From the NCBI GenBank assembly GCA_020740775.1, contig JAHEWK010000007.1, positions 2,542,001 through 2,606,000 of the forward strand: DNA of 64,000 nt, read 5' to 3'. The notes beneath the pieces were generated by a model. It saw nothing but the letters and a program-made list of their open reading frames with translations, did no database searches and was not told the origin of the DNA. The stretch's first letter is position 1; every line of letters starts with the position of its first letter. The position numbers and the translations under genes are program-made. This stretch comes from Ilyonectria destructans. Taxonomy: Eukaryota; Ascomycota; Sordariomycetes; Hypocreales; Nectriaceae. This document shows, piece by piece, positions 1-12,390 of this stretch.

Positions 1-2444
1 CTGCCGACGGTAGAACTAGGTGGATAGCCCTGCTCCTCCCGGTCGTGTAGGGACCGGCCCCATTTGAAGAAGCCGCGAGATTTTTCAGAGGACATCATAC
101 TCGCGCTAGAGGAAGCGAAAAGGCAACGGACGACGGTGGAAAGCGTAAAACGTGGGGGACCGCCAGCATTCCGCCAAGAGACACATTGGGGGATTTATAT
201 GTCCTTCAACTGCCATGTCCGAGACAATCGCTTTTCCCCTCTCTCAAACGGACCTACCCGCTCTCCGATGACAACACAGCTTGCGGGCTGGCCTCGAGTC
301 TTGTGAGGAAATGATCGGCAGAGCTTATGTCGGTGAAAGACCCAAAAAGAAAGTCGCTGCGACAGAACAGGGCATGATTGGCAGCGCGGGCGCAGCTGAT
401 AGACTAAATAGACTAGAGCACACGGCAGAGAATAAAGGCTTGTTTCCTGCGTTATCTTAGGCTTGTTTCTTCTGAGGTGTCTCAGCCCTCATAAACGGGC
501 CGCTGCATTCGCCAATGAGAGGGAGTAGCGGCCGGGACGGCAGAGATCGACGTGAGGGACGGGAGATTCTGCAGCCAATAGAAGCCTGATCAATGGATTA
601 GAATGAGGCTAGTCACGATTGAGAAGGTCTTAGAGCCAAGCAAGGAGTTCTCACCGAGGTTGTCTCGGAGGCCCCTTGAAAAGTTACGCACGCCGACTCA
701 TTTTACGGTAATGAAAATTGCTGATCAGCATCTTGCCGCCAATACGGGCTTTGCAGGGAGTCACACAAAGCTTAGCTCGACGTCTGCCGAAGCTCCGACT
801 CCCGTTCGTTCTATTTTCCCACGACTCTATCTCGTACTGTAGGTAATAACGATCATCAAGTGGGCCGGATCTTCTCCACATCGTTGAAGATACATGCTTG
901 AGAAGACGGGAGCTAAAGGTCGGTCTACAGATGCATTGCCGATCCAGATATGCGAATGGAGGATGATTGGAATAAGCACGACAGCTGATTGACTCGTGAC
1001 CTTCGCCATTATGAAGAGCTCCGGACACGCACTGGATACACGTCATACCCTCAAATCATCCAAGTTGGATTCTTCTATGTCTCTATAACCCTGCAGTTCG
1101 GCTAAGAAGCCTTAACCGCTAGGGTGCGGCGTGCTCGAGCTCAATCACTTACGTGGGCGGCTTGGGCATATTTATCCTACTGGGTGTTGGCTAAAGTGGA
1201 TCAACCGACGCTTGGGGACTAGAGCTCTAACTCGACTTGTCTTCTGACCTTCAGGGTAGCGTTAGAAAACTTGCTGTTTAAAAAGGCAGATATTCAACGC
1301 GTATATGGGTAGAGAAATACAAGGAAACCGGATTTAGTACAGGATTGGACAATAGAGAAACGTATGTTCTAAAATTCGCCCTTGATAATTTCCATGCCGC
1401 GGCTTCTCATAGGCCAGTGCGCTAGCTGCATTCGGGTCTTCTTGCCACTGCAAAACTGCGAGATTTATGATCATATTTTGACCAACAAAACGCCCATTTC
1501 CATACACCGTTTATAGGCTAGGACGATATACTAACAAGGCAATTGCCGTGATAGCACCTGCAAGTCGCTACGCTTCAGAGCACAACGGGAACGGCAGCAC
1601 TTTTGCCAGGGGTATAACTCACTTAGGAATTAGAAACGGCTGTAGATACAATATTGAACGCCACATCGTTGAGCTTGGTCTGAGTAGCACTAGCCGTGAT
1701 ATGGGGATAAACCCGCTGGTCTAGTAACAATTTTATGTAGTCAAAGTCATTGTTCCTTGTTGTGGTTTGATGGGTGTTAGTTGCGATGAGTGAACAGACC
1801 ACGGAGCTCTTCGCAGAATCCATGATGCAGGTACGATTCTATGATTGTTAGCAGGGTGAGAATTTCACTCGATATTCTCGCGACATGGCTTCCGAGAAAG
1901 ACAAATTTGGACGATGAAAACATGCCACAGTGCCGAAGGAAAATCACCATGTCTAACAATCACGACTGCGGCTTCAATTAAAGCGACGAGGAGAATGCTA
2001 ACTCCACCATCACACAACAGTCGCCAGTGCTTAAGCCCGCTATGTGCGGATAACGAGAAAACAGTCGGCATTAAAACTGATTGTCGTTTACAAGGCTGAC
2101 CCTAACCATATGTTTGATATGGTTTACGTGCACGCTTGCCGTTTTGAATACGGCAAGAATCATTTCTCGCCTGATCACTACTCTGTACTGAAGTTGCTCA
2201 CACCCTTGCAGCGTCGAGTCGAACGTCCTGTCTTCAAAAGCTGTCGTCTTGTGCGGAACAGCTTAAGAGTAGGCGTGCATATCCCATAAGATCCACTGGC
2301 GGTCGTCAACTCCGGTTGCGGCAGGCAGTAGGTCCTTGCAGGTCCTAACCTTTCCAAGAAGCTTTCAGAAATTATTTTCTTGTTTGTGCTTATTGCAACA
2401 GTCAAATAAAAACAGGGGCTGCATTATTTCTTTCATCGCCTGCT
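1..2444. other. Intergenic, no gene recognised
   Basis: Only short overlapping open frames of up to about 120 codons on both strands. None reads as a known domain or continues through a plausible splice. I see no repeats or RNA gene here. Confidence 0.5.
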
Positions 2445-3524
2445 CTAAGACAGAAGCTTCAACTTCTCCATAACTCCTCGGAAACCAACGACCTCGTTGA
2501 CGTCCAGGTCAAGTTCTTTGACACCCAAGTGTCCCTCCCTCTCCTCCCAAGGGTCGACCATCTCTCCGTATTTGAACTGCAGGCCAAGCTCATAGCCGGC
2601 AGGACCCCATACCGCGGCATATTGGTCGATGGTGCAATTGATGTAGACGCCCTTCTTGCCCGTCACCTCGCTCCAGATATCCATCATCTCCTGAAATGTC
2701 AATTTCTCCAAGGCCACGTTGGAGTATTTACCAAAGGTGCTGGCGCCTTTGGCGAGGATTTGTCGGACCCAGATTCCGGGGTTGACGGACATGTCACCCG
2801 AGTTCAGAACTTTGGCATCTGGCCTGCTCGGCATAATCTGAACATAGGTTCTAGAATTGGGGGGCTGTCTGCCGTTTAGTGCTTCTCCCGCCATGGAATC
2901 GCTGGAATAAGACTTACGTATTCAGTCGGCTTAATGAAAGGGAAAAACATCATGTTCTGCGGATAGTATCCGAAGTAGAGATATGTGGTCTTGGCCGCCA
3001 ATTCGGGAAGCTCGGACTTGATGCGAGCATCAACGTTGGCCTTGTAGTCCATATGAGGCGTCAAATGCTCTCCGTTGAAATCCCGCTTTGCGCTGGGTGT
3101 GGTGGACCAGATGTAGTGCTCAAGGGTAGGTGTGCGAGCGGCAGCACGAGCAATGGTCATGCCCTGCTCCTCCTCGAGGACACCGGACTCTTCCTGGGAC
3201 TTGCCGGAGAAGAGGTGCTCCCACCAGTTCGTCACGGCGTAGACTGCGTGGACGTCCTAAAAAGGTCAGTCAGATTCCTATCCATGAGTCGTAGGGTGTG
3301 AGGGACAGATAGTGACGAACCTTGAATGAGGCGGCGAGCGATTCTTCATCCTCGAAACTGGCCTGTACGACCTCAATACCCTCCTCTGCGAGCTTCTTGG
3401 CTGCGTCACTTCCGGCGTTCCTCGTAATCGCCCTGACGCTCCACCCAGGAGCCACCTTCAAAATGTTGACAACGCCACCTCCCTGGGAGCCTGTGGCACC
3501 GGTAACAGCTATAATCTTGGTCAT
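2445..3524 (-). CDS. NmrA-like family NAD(P)-binding protein
   Basis: Three exons on the minus strand (3524-3321, 2-intron chain, 3256-2918, 2864-2445) give about 320 residues, the normal length for NmrA-like proteins. The N-terminus carries the Rossmann nucleotide-binding motif TGATGSQGG at residues 8-16, followed by a beta strand with VRAITRN where NADP-type proteins bind the phosphate. Introns of 64 and 53 bp have GTTCGT and GTAAGT donors; both joins keep frame. The start is the first ATG of this frame directly before the Rossmann strand. NmrA-like proteins are atypical short-chain dehydrogenases, some of which sense NAD(P) redox state and some of which reduce small molecules; which applies here cannot be told. 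No partner gene is adjacent, so function beyond the family is open. Confidence 0.9.
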
Positions 3525-4903
3525 ATTTGGAATTGGTTCGCGCAAGCTCGTAATGTGGTAGGTAGTATGTGACACAAGACGTCGTTTGAAGGGTTTTGCC
3601 TGGGTAGATATCTTTGGGGAGCGGGGATAACGAGCTCCCTGATAAAATTGGCAATGGTAACCGGCGATGGCGCGCCAACCTTCCTTCACCTGAATGACGA
3701 TTAACTACTCGTGCAACTCGGAGAGAATGTCAAAACGAGTCAAGTCCGACTGCAATTACCCTTGTTTACATGCGAACCCTGCCCAGGCCCCGGGTACACT
3801 GACCTGTGGATACCCTCATGGATACAAATGCTTGCTCTACTATCTTGATGTGGGGAGCCAGCATTCGTTCCCTCGTAATGTCTTGGCCCAAATTGGCGTG
3901 CATTATCTAGCGGGCTGACCCTACAAGATACGCCTCCACCCTTAGACGGCCGCTCTAAGGGCCGTTGGGTATCTCTGTAGTCGCGACATTACCCACTGCT
4001 TGGAACGTCAGAGCGTTTCAACAAACCCTGTGCGTACGTGGACCCCTTCGGGGAATAACTACAAGGTTAAGTTCCGGCCATGGGCTACTGATGCCCCGTG
4101 CCTAGCGGAACCAGTGGGGCAAGTCAAGGAACATTTCGGGCGTCGGTCTAAAGTGGACGATGGGATGGCGCAAGAGAGCGGAGGAGAGGCTATTTCTGCA
4201 CCGGGGACGTGGGAATGGCCAGCAAACCGCGGATGTAACTAATCAATTGCACTGAGGCAATAACATACTATACCTTGACCCCGAGAATATTGCAATTGGC
4301 GTGCTGGACAAAGCATGGACAGGAGATTTATGGATAGAACCATTGTAGGAGGTTGAGACCGTACACGTCGATTCCCACCCACGCTGTGCTGGTTGCTTGG
4401 CGAAAGGGCGCATTTACGGCACAGTTCGACACCGGATGCAGGGGCACAGCTCATGGCATGATGGATGTGAGAGAGCCGATCTCATTGCCTGTTCAAGAAA
4501 ACATCAGTCCATTCAGTTTCGGACGCACGCAATACGCTGAACAGGGGCTTCACATGGGTAGGGATTGCAATGATCCGCCTTGTTGGGAATAGGGACGCTG
4601 CTGGCCGACATGTCAGGCCATTATTCCCGTACCGGGTTGTGCGATCTACCGCACGTTCCCACCATGCCACCGTTCGCATTGAAACGGTTGGGAACTCGGG
4701 AATATCAAGCAATTGGTTCAATTGTCACTTGGCGGGGAAAACAAGACCCTCTTGTGTTGGTTGGATTCCGTTGCACTAATAGCTTGGCAGGTAAGGGGCC
4801 TCGTACCTCAGACCACATGCAGCCCAGTCACGAGAGAAGCTTGATCCTAATTCCTGCCCCATTATCGTCTTCTCCACCAAGGAGCTGGGTTCCTGCTGCA
4901 CCG
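3525..4903. other. Intergenic, no gene recognised
   Basis: Short frames only, the longest about 185 codons antisense to the end of the next gene. Nothing recognised. Confidence 0.5.
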
Positions 4904-5926
4904 CTAAGACGCCTGGCCAGGTGGCCCCTGAAGTGCGTTGCCCAACTTGCTCTTTTGCCCATGGATGAAGGCGAACCAAGGCTCGTACGCCAACGTATTT
5001 CTGTACGACACATCGCCACCCTTGTACTCCGGCACCTCGTAGAAGAAGTGCTTGTCGTGCGCAACTTCAACCAGTTCGCCAGTCCGCTTACAAGATTCAT
5101 CATCCAGGTACAGGTCATAGGCCGAGATGAGGACTGACTTGATGGTCAAGCTGCAATTGATGTTTAGTGTAGTGCTCCAGCGATAAGGTCAACAGGGATA
5201 AACCACGTACTGCTCTGGAAGGAAAGTCGTGGAAAAATCAGGCATAGCCGAGGTATCAACTGCCCCAGGCATGACTACATTGATCGTCACGTTCTCCTGA
5301 ATCAACATTGGCGCAACAGCTCTCGCGTACTGATGAACTGCAGCCTTGGAACCGCAATACTCAGGGAACGTTGGGCACGGGTGCACTCCAATCATGCTCC
5401 CCGTAATGATGATCTTCCCACCCGGGGTGGCGTTGTGTCTCATGAAATGAGTGGCGAGCGTTATGCCGTAAATGGCACCCTTGTAGTTGATGTCTGTGGC
5501 AGCAGTGTTGGGCTCAGCAGGCAAATCGGCGATAGGGGCATCTTTCCGCGTCAAGTTGTGCTTCGAGTCGCGGTCGACGCAGCCAGCGTTGGCCACCAAC
5601 ACGTCTAGATGACCCCATTTGTCCCACGTAGTCTGGAAGAGCTCCTTCTGGGACGCGTAAGAGGATACGTCGCACTTCACGAAGATTGCTGTGGCTCCTG
5701 TAGAGTCCAGTGCGGATGCTTCAGCTTGGCCAAGCTCATCTCTGCGGGCTGTAAGAACGACTTTGTAACCGCGGCCATGGAGGTGCCTGGCAACATCAAG
5801 CCCGATACCACTCTGTCAGCATACAATGCGTTGGTTAGCGCTGGAGACAACGTGGACGCGTCATTAGCAGGGACTAACCGATGAACCGGTGACGATCGCC
5901 ACTTTCTGCTCGACTATGGAACCCAT
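4904..5926 (-). CDS. Short-chain dehydrogenase/reductase (15-PGDH-like)
   Basis: Three exons (5926-5879, 5812-5211, 5150-4904) encode about 298 residues. The first intron lies inside the cofactor motif: exon 1 ends in VTGSS and exon 2 opens SGIG, giving the classical TGxxxGIG. VANAG follows, and the active site is present as a serine in ITGS and YCGSK (YxxxK). The second intron uses the donor GTACGT and joins LPEH to LTIKSVL. Overall layout resembles fungal enzymes annotated as 15-hydroxyprostaglandin dehydrogenase-like, which oxidise or reduce hydroxyl/keto groups with NAD(H). Substrate unknown. It lies on the same strand as the NmrA-like gene but 1.4 kb away, so I would not call them a cluster. 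Confidence 0.92.
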
Positions 5927-6808
5927 GCTTTCTCAAGTGAATGAAGAGGATTCGAGTATGAATTTTGAGTGTACTTGGGGCGGCTCTACGGCACGCCATC
6001 ATTCTTTTCTATCCCGACCACCATGGCGAACAGCTTGAAGTACAATTCGTGGCCCCTGAGCACGTGTAGCGGGCTGCATCGATTTGCGTCGCGAGGAATG
6101 GAACAACAACGGTGAAAACGGCCAACAGATCCTCCACGAGTGGACGTCAGAGATTTGGACAACCCCCGCGTTTTCAGGATGAAGGACCCAGTTGCATGCC
6201 ACTCCTGCGGCGCTGTTGGCTGTATGCAGAAATTTGTCCATGCCACTCTTGTCAGTCTCGACGACGATCAAGGCTCACCCACTACAGATTTGCTTTTGCG
6301 AGGCGACCGGGGTCTTCCCTGTGACCGGATAGCCGGGCCTGAAGCTGAAAGATCCCGGCGGACAGCCTTGAATTATTCCCATGCGTCGTAGTCCACCAAC
6401 ACAGCCCATGAACCCGGTAGCTTGGTTTTGGAATCCGTCTAACGCAATGGGACCACATCCCCCCTGACAGGTGCTGTTAACGGACCACATTTTATTTCCC
6501 AAACTCCACAACTGCCGGTAAGTTACGAAGTGATTGACTGAACTGCGGAGGGAATCGGCGCTGGTTTCGTGTACCGCCTGACAGGGCGTACATAGAAATC
6601 CGGAGAATACCCTCCCTTTCTACGCCAAGGTGCGTATGAGAGCCGTACACGTCCCTGGACCTGGCTGACGGAGACGCAGGCTACGCCGTTATGAGACGTG
6701 CATATTCCATAAGTAACGTGCAACCTCTTTGGTACTTCAATCAACGGTGTTGCGTCCCGGAAAGCAGAAACTCACGACGACTGCGCACGCCCGCGCCAAA
6801 CCGCAAAG
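5927..6808. other. Intergenic, no gene recognised
   Basis: Upstream regions of two divergent genes. Only short overlapping frames; nothing recognised. Confidence 0.5.
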
Positions 6809-8089
6809 ATGTCGTCGACGGCAGCGTTTGAGTCGCCAATTCCGATAGAGAACTCGAGGCAGGTGTCTGCGCTAGTCACGTCTGCACTGTGCATATTTGT
6901 GACAGTTCTTTTCGTCGGATTGCGATTGTTCGCCAAGTGGAAGATGTCCAAGCCTTTCGATGGCAGCGACCTCTCTATCGTTTCAGCTTTGGTATGCTAA
7001 CATACGCCCATGGGTCTCCTAGCTTCGGATCAAGGATACTGACCGCACGTCAAATGCAGGTTTTCAACACTGCTCTACATATAGATATGTATATCATGGT
7101 GTTCAATGGTGGCTTTAGCTTCCATGTGCAGGACGTCGCGATGCGGTTTGGTCCTGATGTCCTCACGGTTTTCTTCAAAGTTAGTTTATTTCCTCAGTCA
7201 ACCGTTTGTCATTGTTTTTAACCATTTAAAGTGCATCATGGTATTTGCCCTACTCTGGAACGCCACGACATGCTTCACCAAACTCTCGATTCTCCTGATG
7301 TACGTCTCGGTATTTCCGGTCCGCCGCATGACCCTCGCCTGTCGCGGTCTCGGAATCTTCATCATTCTATGGAACATTGGAGGCGTCCTTGGCGGATTGT
7401 TGGTTTGCCGGCCCATCTCGATGAACTGGGACCAAACGACCCCAGGTGGGAAATGCGGTAACCAACCGATGTACTACATGGCGCTGGGAGTTATCAACAT
7501 TCTTGTCGAGGTTACAATGTTAGGCCTTCCGTTCCCTGTCCTATACAAACTGCAGATGCCACTGCGCAAGAAGTTGGTGGTATTTGGCATGTTTAGTGTG
7601 GGGTTTGCGTGAGTATAATTCCATCTGCGCCTTCCTCAAGACTACCCTCATATATTCGCTAACATTATTGATAACAGGACTTGTGGCATCACAATCTACC
7701 GCCAGGCAACACTGCCCGGGGTCCAATTCGCCGACATGACAGACAGCGGACTTCTCGCGACCATCTTCTCTGGGCTCGAGCCTTCCGTGGCCCTCGCCCT
7801 ATCCTGCGTTCCCTACCTCCGTCCGTACTTCGGCGGCACGTTCCGCACCCCCAAGAATACGTACAACTCAGACGGAGTCATCAAGTCCCACGAGGGCAAT
7901 GCGAGCAACAACAGCCGTCCATTTGAGGAACTCAATGACGATGCGTCGGAAGTTCAGCTACGACCTATGAAAGTACGACAGGACGTCCATGTTTCCGCAG
8001 ACAGAGACGAAGAAGAACGAAACGCGAATAAATCACCGTTCATCACGGTTAAGAAACACTGGGAAGTTCGATCGGATACAGATCATTGA
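6809..8089 (+). CDS. Rhodopsin-domain (SAT4/PTH11-like) integral membrane protein
   Basis: Four exons (6809-6991, 7060-7179, 7232-7608, 7678-8089) give about 363 residues. The protein is a multi-pass membrane protein: hydrophobic helices include ALVTSALCIFVTVLFVGLRL near residue 20, and the LWNATTCFTKLSILLMY and LGIFIILWNIGGVLGGLL segments. The CRPISMNWDQT...GKCG loop is typical of the fungal rhodopsin-domain family (SAT4/PTH11-like). The last about 90 residues are hydrophilic, acidic and charged, consistent with a cytosolic tail. All three introns (68, 52, 69 bp) have good donors and keep frame. Some members act as plasma-membrane sensors, but most are uncharacterised, and no CFEM domain is present. 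Role unknown. Confidence 0.88.
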
Positions 8090-9898
8090 AGCTTCGGAAA
8101 GAAGAAATCACAAAAGTTGTATGGCTTGGGGGAATTGTATACAGTGCTACAGTACGGCACAGCTGGAAGACTGTAAAGTCTAGGTTGGTTGTGTGCAGTT
8201 CCCGGAGGGGTGTTTTGGTTCTGGTATTTTAATATTATCTCTAAGTTATGTTTTGGGGAAGCTCACGAGCTACTATGGCGAACGATCAATAACGGTGAGA
8301 TCAGCAAAGGGCGGTTGGGGTTGACGCCTTAGCTATGGACTACTCTTCCTCACAGGGGCGGGATATGTAAATGTAATTACGTACCACCTCCACCTCTACT
8401 GATGGCTTGGGGTGGTAACATTTGCCGTAGTAGTGTACTAGACCTCGCTCTACGTCATGTCTAAATAACTAACAATTACTGGACAGGTCCTGGCCGCGTC
8501 GCATAAATTCTGTACTACAAGCGATTGCGGCGATTGAGGCTGGAGGTCAAGGGCACCCCGTGGGGACGGTTGGAGGCGGATGGGAGAGGCGCTGAGAGAA
8601 CGATACGGAACGATTCCTCCCTGTTCTCTTCCCCGAGCAAGGTCACACTAAGCATACAAGAGTTTCTCCACCTACATTCAACTTGGGAAGAGCCGAGTAA
8701 GACGCCGCTCCCGCTAGCGAATCGGCTGATCTATCCGATCTCGCTGACCTATTGCCGATAATGACGATATCTGATCAATACAGTCTCTAACCCGTTAAAA
8801 GAGTACCTTAACGATCTGCTCAGTTCGTACCAAGCTACTGGCTCCACTATTTGTCTTTCCGTTGCTCCGTGAGGCTAATCTTGGATACTGACCAAAGTGG
8901 ATGGAGTTGCCCCGCTAGCTGAGCTTGAACACACGGTCAGGAAAATTCTTCGATGCCGTCTGTAGTATTCCTGAGAGGACCGTTAAGAATCCATATAATG
9001 TGTAAATAATCCCCTATTTAAGACGTACTATTTAAGTGTGATATTGGCCATCTCAACCGTGGTGATCCAGGTATTGATGCTGCTATGCGGATGTGAATTG
9101 ATGTCTTTGGCAATGGCCGCCAAGAACCAAGACTTCAGCCGCAATGTGCCAAGGAATAAGTGAAGCTCGATCTGTTTTGACCAACCAACCATATACAATG
9201 ACAGCGCTCGTGGAAGAGATAGAGATGTTTACTGGGTTATCTCTCTCCGATCTCAGCCTTAAATGTAGTGGATACAGAGCCTGCAGCTAGAAAGTTGTCC
9301 TTATATAAAACAGCGAAACGTCCAGCATGACTCAAAATACATACGCCATTGCACAAGATAAATTCCGACAACAGTGTCAAGGCACTAGCGGCCAATTCCA
9401 CCTCGCTACCATGGTTGATTGGTAAGTTCAGCTTCAAGACACGTTCCATCTCAGGATAGAGACGCATGGCCATCGGCTTAGGTGCCTAACCGCGCTCCTC
9501 ACGACGTTCCTCACCACGGCGTTACTGGAATCTCTCTACGCCCTCGCCAACGATCGCGAATCGATATGGACCCAGACTCTCATCTTCAAGGGCAGACGAT
9601 AGGTGTACAGCTGGCGATGGTCTGCCGTTGCACGTAGGCCTCCTCCCCGCAGCCACACCCTTGTACATGCATTGTGACGTGGCAGTCAGCCCCAAAGTGA
9701 GACATTCTTAGCCGTGTTCAAACATGTACTAGTAGTTGCAAGGTTGTTTTTCAGCTGCGGGGTCACCCAAGACAGGCTACGACAATAACTCCTACCAGGT
9801 GAGGCTGCACTCGTCTTACTATCCACTCTACCACCCTCACACTTGCGAATATCTTGTCGCTCGCAGACATTTGCGTACACCTAGTGGCAGTAGTCACG
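8090..9898. other. Intergenic; possible short gene remnant
   Basis: Mostly no coding signal. A short stretch near 9,495-9,600 (+) reads like protein (TTALLESLYALANDRESIW) but ends in a stop without recognisable context. It may be a fragment of a lost gene; I would not annotate it as one. Confidence 0.35.
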
Positions 9899-12390
9899 AT
9901 GGACGCGTCTACTCAGTTTCATGGCCCGGTCACCGGTCACTACACCATCCCGGCTCCACACGCGTCCCACGGCGGATCGAACAACTTCTACTTCAATAGA
10001 CGCGACACATCGTCGGCGGCTCCGAAGCCCTGCCGCATCATCCCCTTCCCCCGCAACGAGGATATTGTGCACCGGCCGGACCTCTTCGCCGAGCTCGAGA
10101 CACTCCTGCCACCGACGACGCCAGAGTATCACAGTGCCGCGCTCTGGGGTCTTGGTGGATCGGGGTACGTGATGCCCTCATGTCGCTCTGATGCCTTGCT
10201 AACTAGACCAGCAAAACCCAGATCGCGCTCGAATACGCTTACCGCCGATGCCGCGACCCCGCCTGCTCCGTCTTCTGGGTCCATGCTGATAACGCGACGA
10301 CGTTCGCGCACGATTACAAGACGCTCGCGAGGAAGCTCGGCCTGGACAGCAAGCTCGATGGTGAAGATCTGCTGGTGGCCGTACGCGAGCGCATCGAGTC
10401 AGAGCAGCAATGGTTGCTCGTTCTTGACAACGCCGACGACCTGGCGATCTTTGGCGTCGGCCAGACGTCAGACAAGTCAGCAAGCTTGTTGGACTACGTC
10501 CCGCGAAGTCCTATGGGAATGGTCCTCTGGACGAGCCGTGATGAACGGATCGCTGGCACGCTTGTTGGACCGCGGCGAGGCATCAGGGTCGCCCGTCTGG
10601 CGGTCGATGAGGCGAAGGCGCTGCTCGAGACGGCGAGAAACACAAAGACCACCAGCGAAGAGCTCGATGATGCAACGGCTTTGCTAGAGGAGCTTCAGTG
10701 GCTCCCCTTGGCCATCTCTCAAGCAGGAGCGTATATGCGGCGGACGTCAACATCTATCAACAAGTACTTATCGAGACTAGTCGAGGGAAAAGAGCGATGG
10801 CGCATCTTGAACGAGACAGAACTTGACAGACATCGACGACTAGATGTACCTAACAGCATCCTGGAAACGTGGCATATCTCGATCGATCGTATTCGGCAGG
10901 AGAGCGAGATGGCATATAAGATCCTGCACACTATCGCGTATCTCGACAACCAGAACATCCCGTTGGAGGTTATGGCAGCGGCTGGTACATTTGACAGTAA
11001 CAGGCGGAGGAGACGACCATCTGATAACGAGCAGCTGTTGGACAGAGCCATAATTCGGCTGAAAGAGCTCTCTTTTATTACTGCGCGCAAAACAGAAGGG
11101 GACCAGCGGAGCTTTGAGATGCATAAGCTTGTGCAGGAGGCTGTGCGGTATGGCCTGAACACAAGGAGACTCTCAAAAAGGAAGACAACGAAGCCGAAGT
11201 TGAGATTACGGGATGTGATAACGAAACCTTTCCGAAGACACCGTGTTGCCGAGAATGGCGGCTGCGAGGATGAACCCGAAGTATACTTCTCAAATGCCGC
11301 ACTACAGGTCATTAGGGACCTCTTCCCTGAAAGTAAGCCAGAGACGTGGGCACAATGCGAGACGTTATTGGCGCATGCGGTGCGCGTGAGCGATTGGGCG
11401 GAACTGTGTGAGAAGGAAGTTGAAGCATCCAATCTTCTACGTCGAGTTTCCAACTATCTATTTGACTGCGGGAGGTGGAGAGAGAAGGAGCGGGTAGATG
11501 TCAAGGTATTAGAGCTACAGCGGGAGGTTCTTGGGGAGGAACATCCCGATACAATCTCCTGTATGGGGAATCTCGGAACAACATACCATAGCCAGGGCCG
11601 GTACAACGAGGCTGAAGAGATCACAGTTAAGGCATTGAAGCTACAGCAGGAGGTCCTCGGGGAAGAACATCCCGATACAATCCGCGTTATGGGGTGTCTT
11701 GCAGCGATATACCATGAGCAAGGCCGGTATGACGAGGCCGAAGAGATCAAAATCAAGGTATTAGAGCTACAGCGAGAGGCCCTCGGGGAGGAACATCCCA
11801 ATACGATCTACACGATGGGGAATCTCGCAGCAACATACTATGAGCAGGGCCGGTATAACGAGGCTGAAGAGATCGAATTTAAGGTGCTAGAGCTACAGCG
11901 GGAGGTCCTCGGGGAAGAACATCCCGATACAATCCGCACTATGGGGGGTCTTGCAGCGATATCCCATGAGCAGGGCCGGTATGACGAGGCCGAAGAGATC
12001 AAAGTCAAGGTATTAGAGCTACAGCGGAAGGTTCTTGGGGAGGAACATCCCGACACCCTTCTAACTATGGGGAGTCTCGCATTAACATACTATAGCCAGG
12101 GCCGGTATAATAAGGCTGAAGAGATCGAAGTTAAGGTGTTGGAGCTACGGCGGAAGGTTCTTGGGGAGAAACACCCCGACACCCTTCTAACTATGTATAA
12201 CCTCGCCAAAACCTGGAGACGCCGAGACCGGGGCGATGACAGTATTGCGTTGATGGAGCAATGCTCGCAATTGAGACATAGAATCCTAGGGCGGGACCAC
12301 CCCTATACGAAGGATTCGGATCAATGTCTTGAAGGCTGGAAGACAGAGCAAGCTGGGTTAGGACGTGTTGGCGACAACTTGAGCACTTAA
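9899..12390 (+). CDS. NB-ARC/TPR NLR-type receptor (kinesin-light-chain-like TPR)
   Basis: Two exons (9899-10164, 10212-12390) encode about 814 residues. The 47-bp intron splits the Walker A loop: exon 1 ends LWGLGGSG and exon 2 opens KTQIALEYAYR, restoring GLGGSGKT near residues 83-91. Walker B is WLLVLDNADD (about 160). The C-terminal third holds six tandem 42-residue TPR units of the type LGEEHPDTI..MGNLA..Y..QGRY.EAEEI, plus a degenerate seventh. This is the standard fungal NLR plan: nucleotide-binding switch plus superstructure-forming repeats that sense a ligand. No large N-terminal effector domain is present, only about 50 residues rich in G/N/F, so it may signal through a short motif to a separate effector. 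The reading frame is intact. The ligand is unknown. Confidence 0.9.
11506..12261 (+). repeat. Six tandem 126-bp coding repeats (TPR units)
   Basis: Units start at 11506, 11632, 11758, 11884, 12010 and 12136, exactly 126 bp apart. They are highly similar at DNA level (for example GAGGAACATCCCGATACAAT recurs with few changes), while the next unit is degenerate. Such internally homogenised repeats can change number and exchange units by recombination. Confidence 0.92.

Noticed and set aside
2445..5926. NmrA-like and SDR genes as a biosynthetic cluster
   Set aside because: No core enzyme is present and they are 1.4 kb apart; shared strand alone is not evidence.
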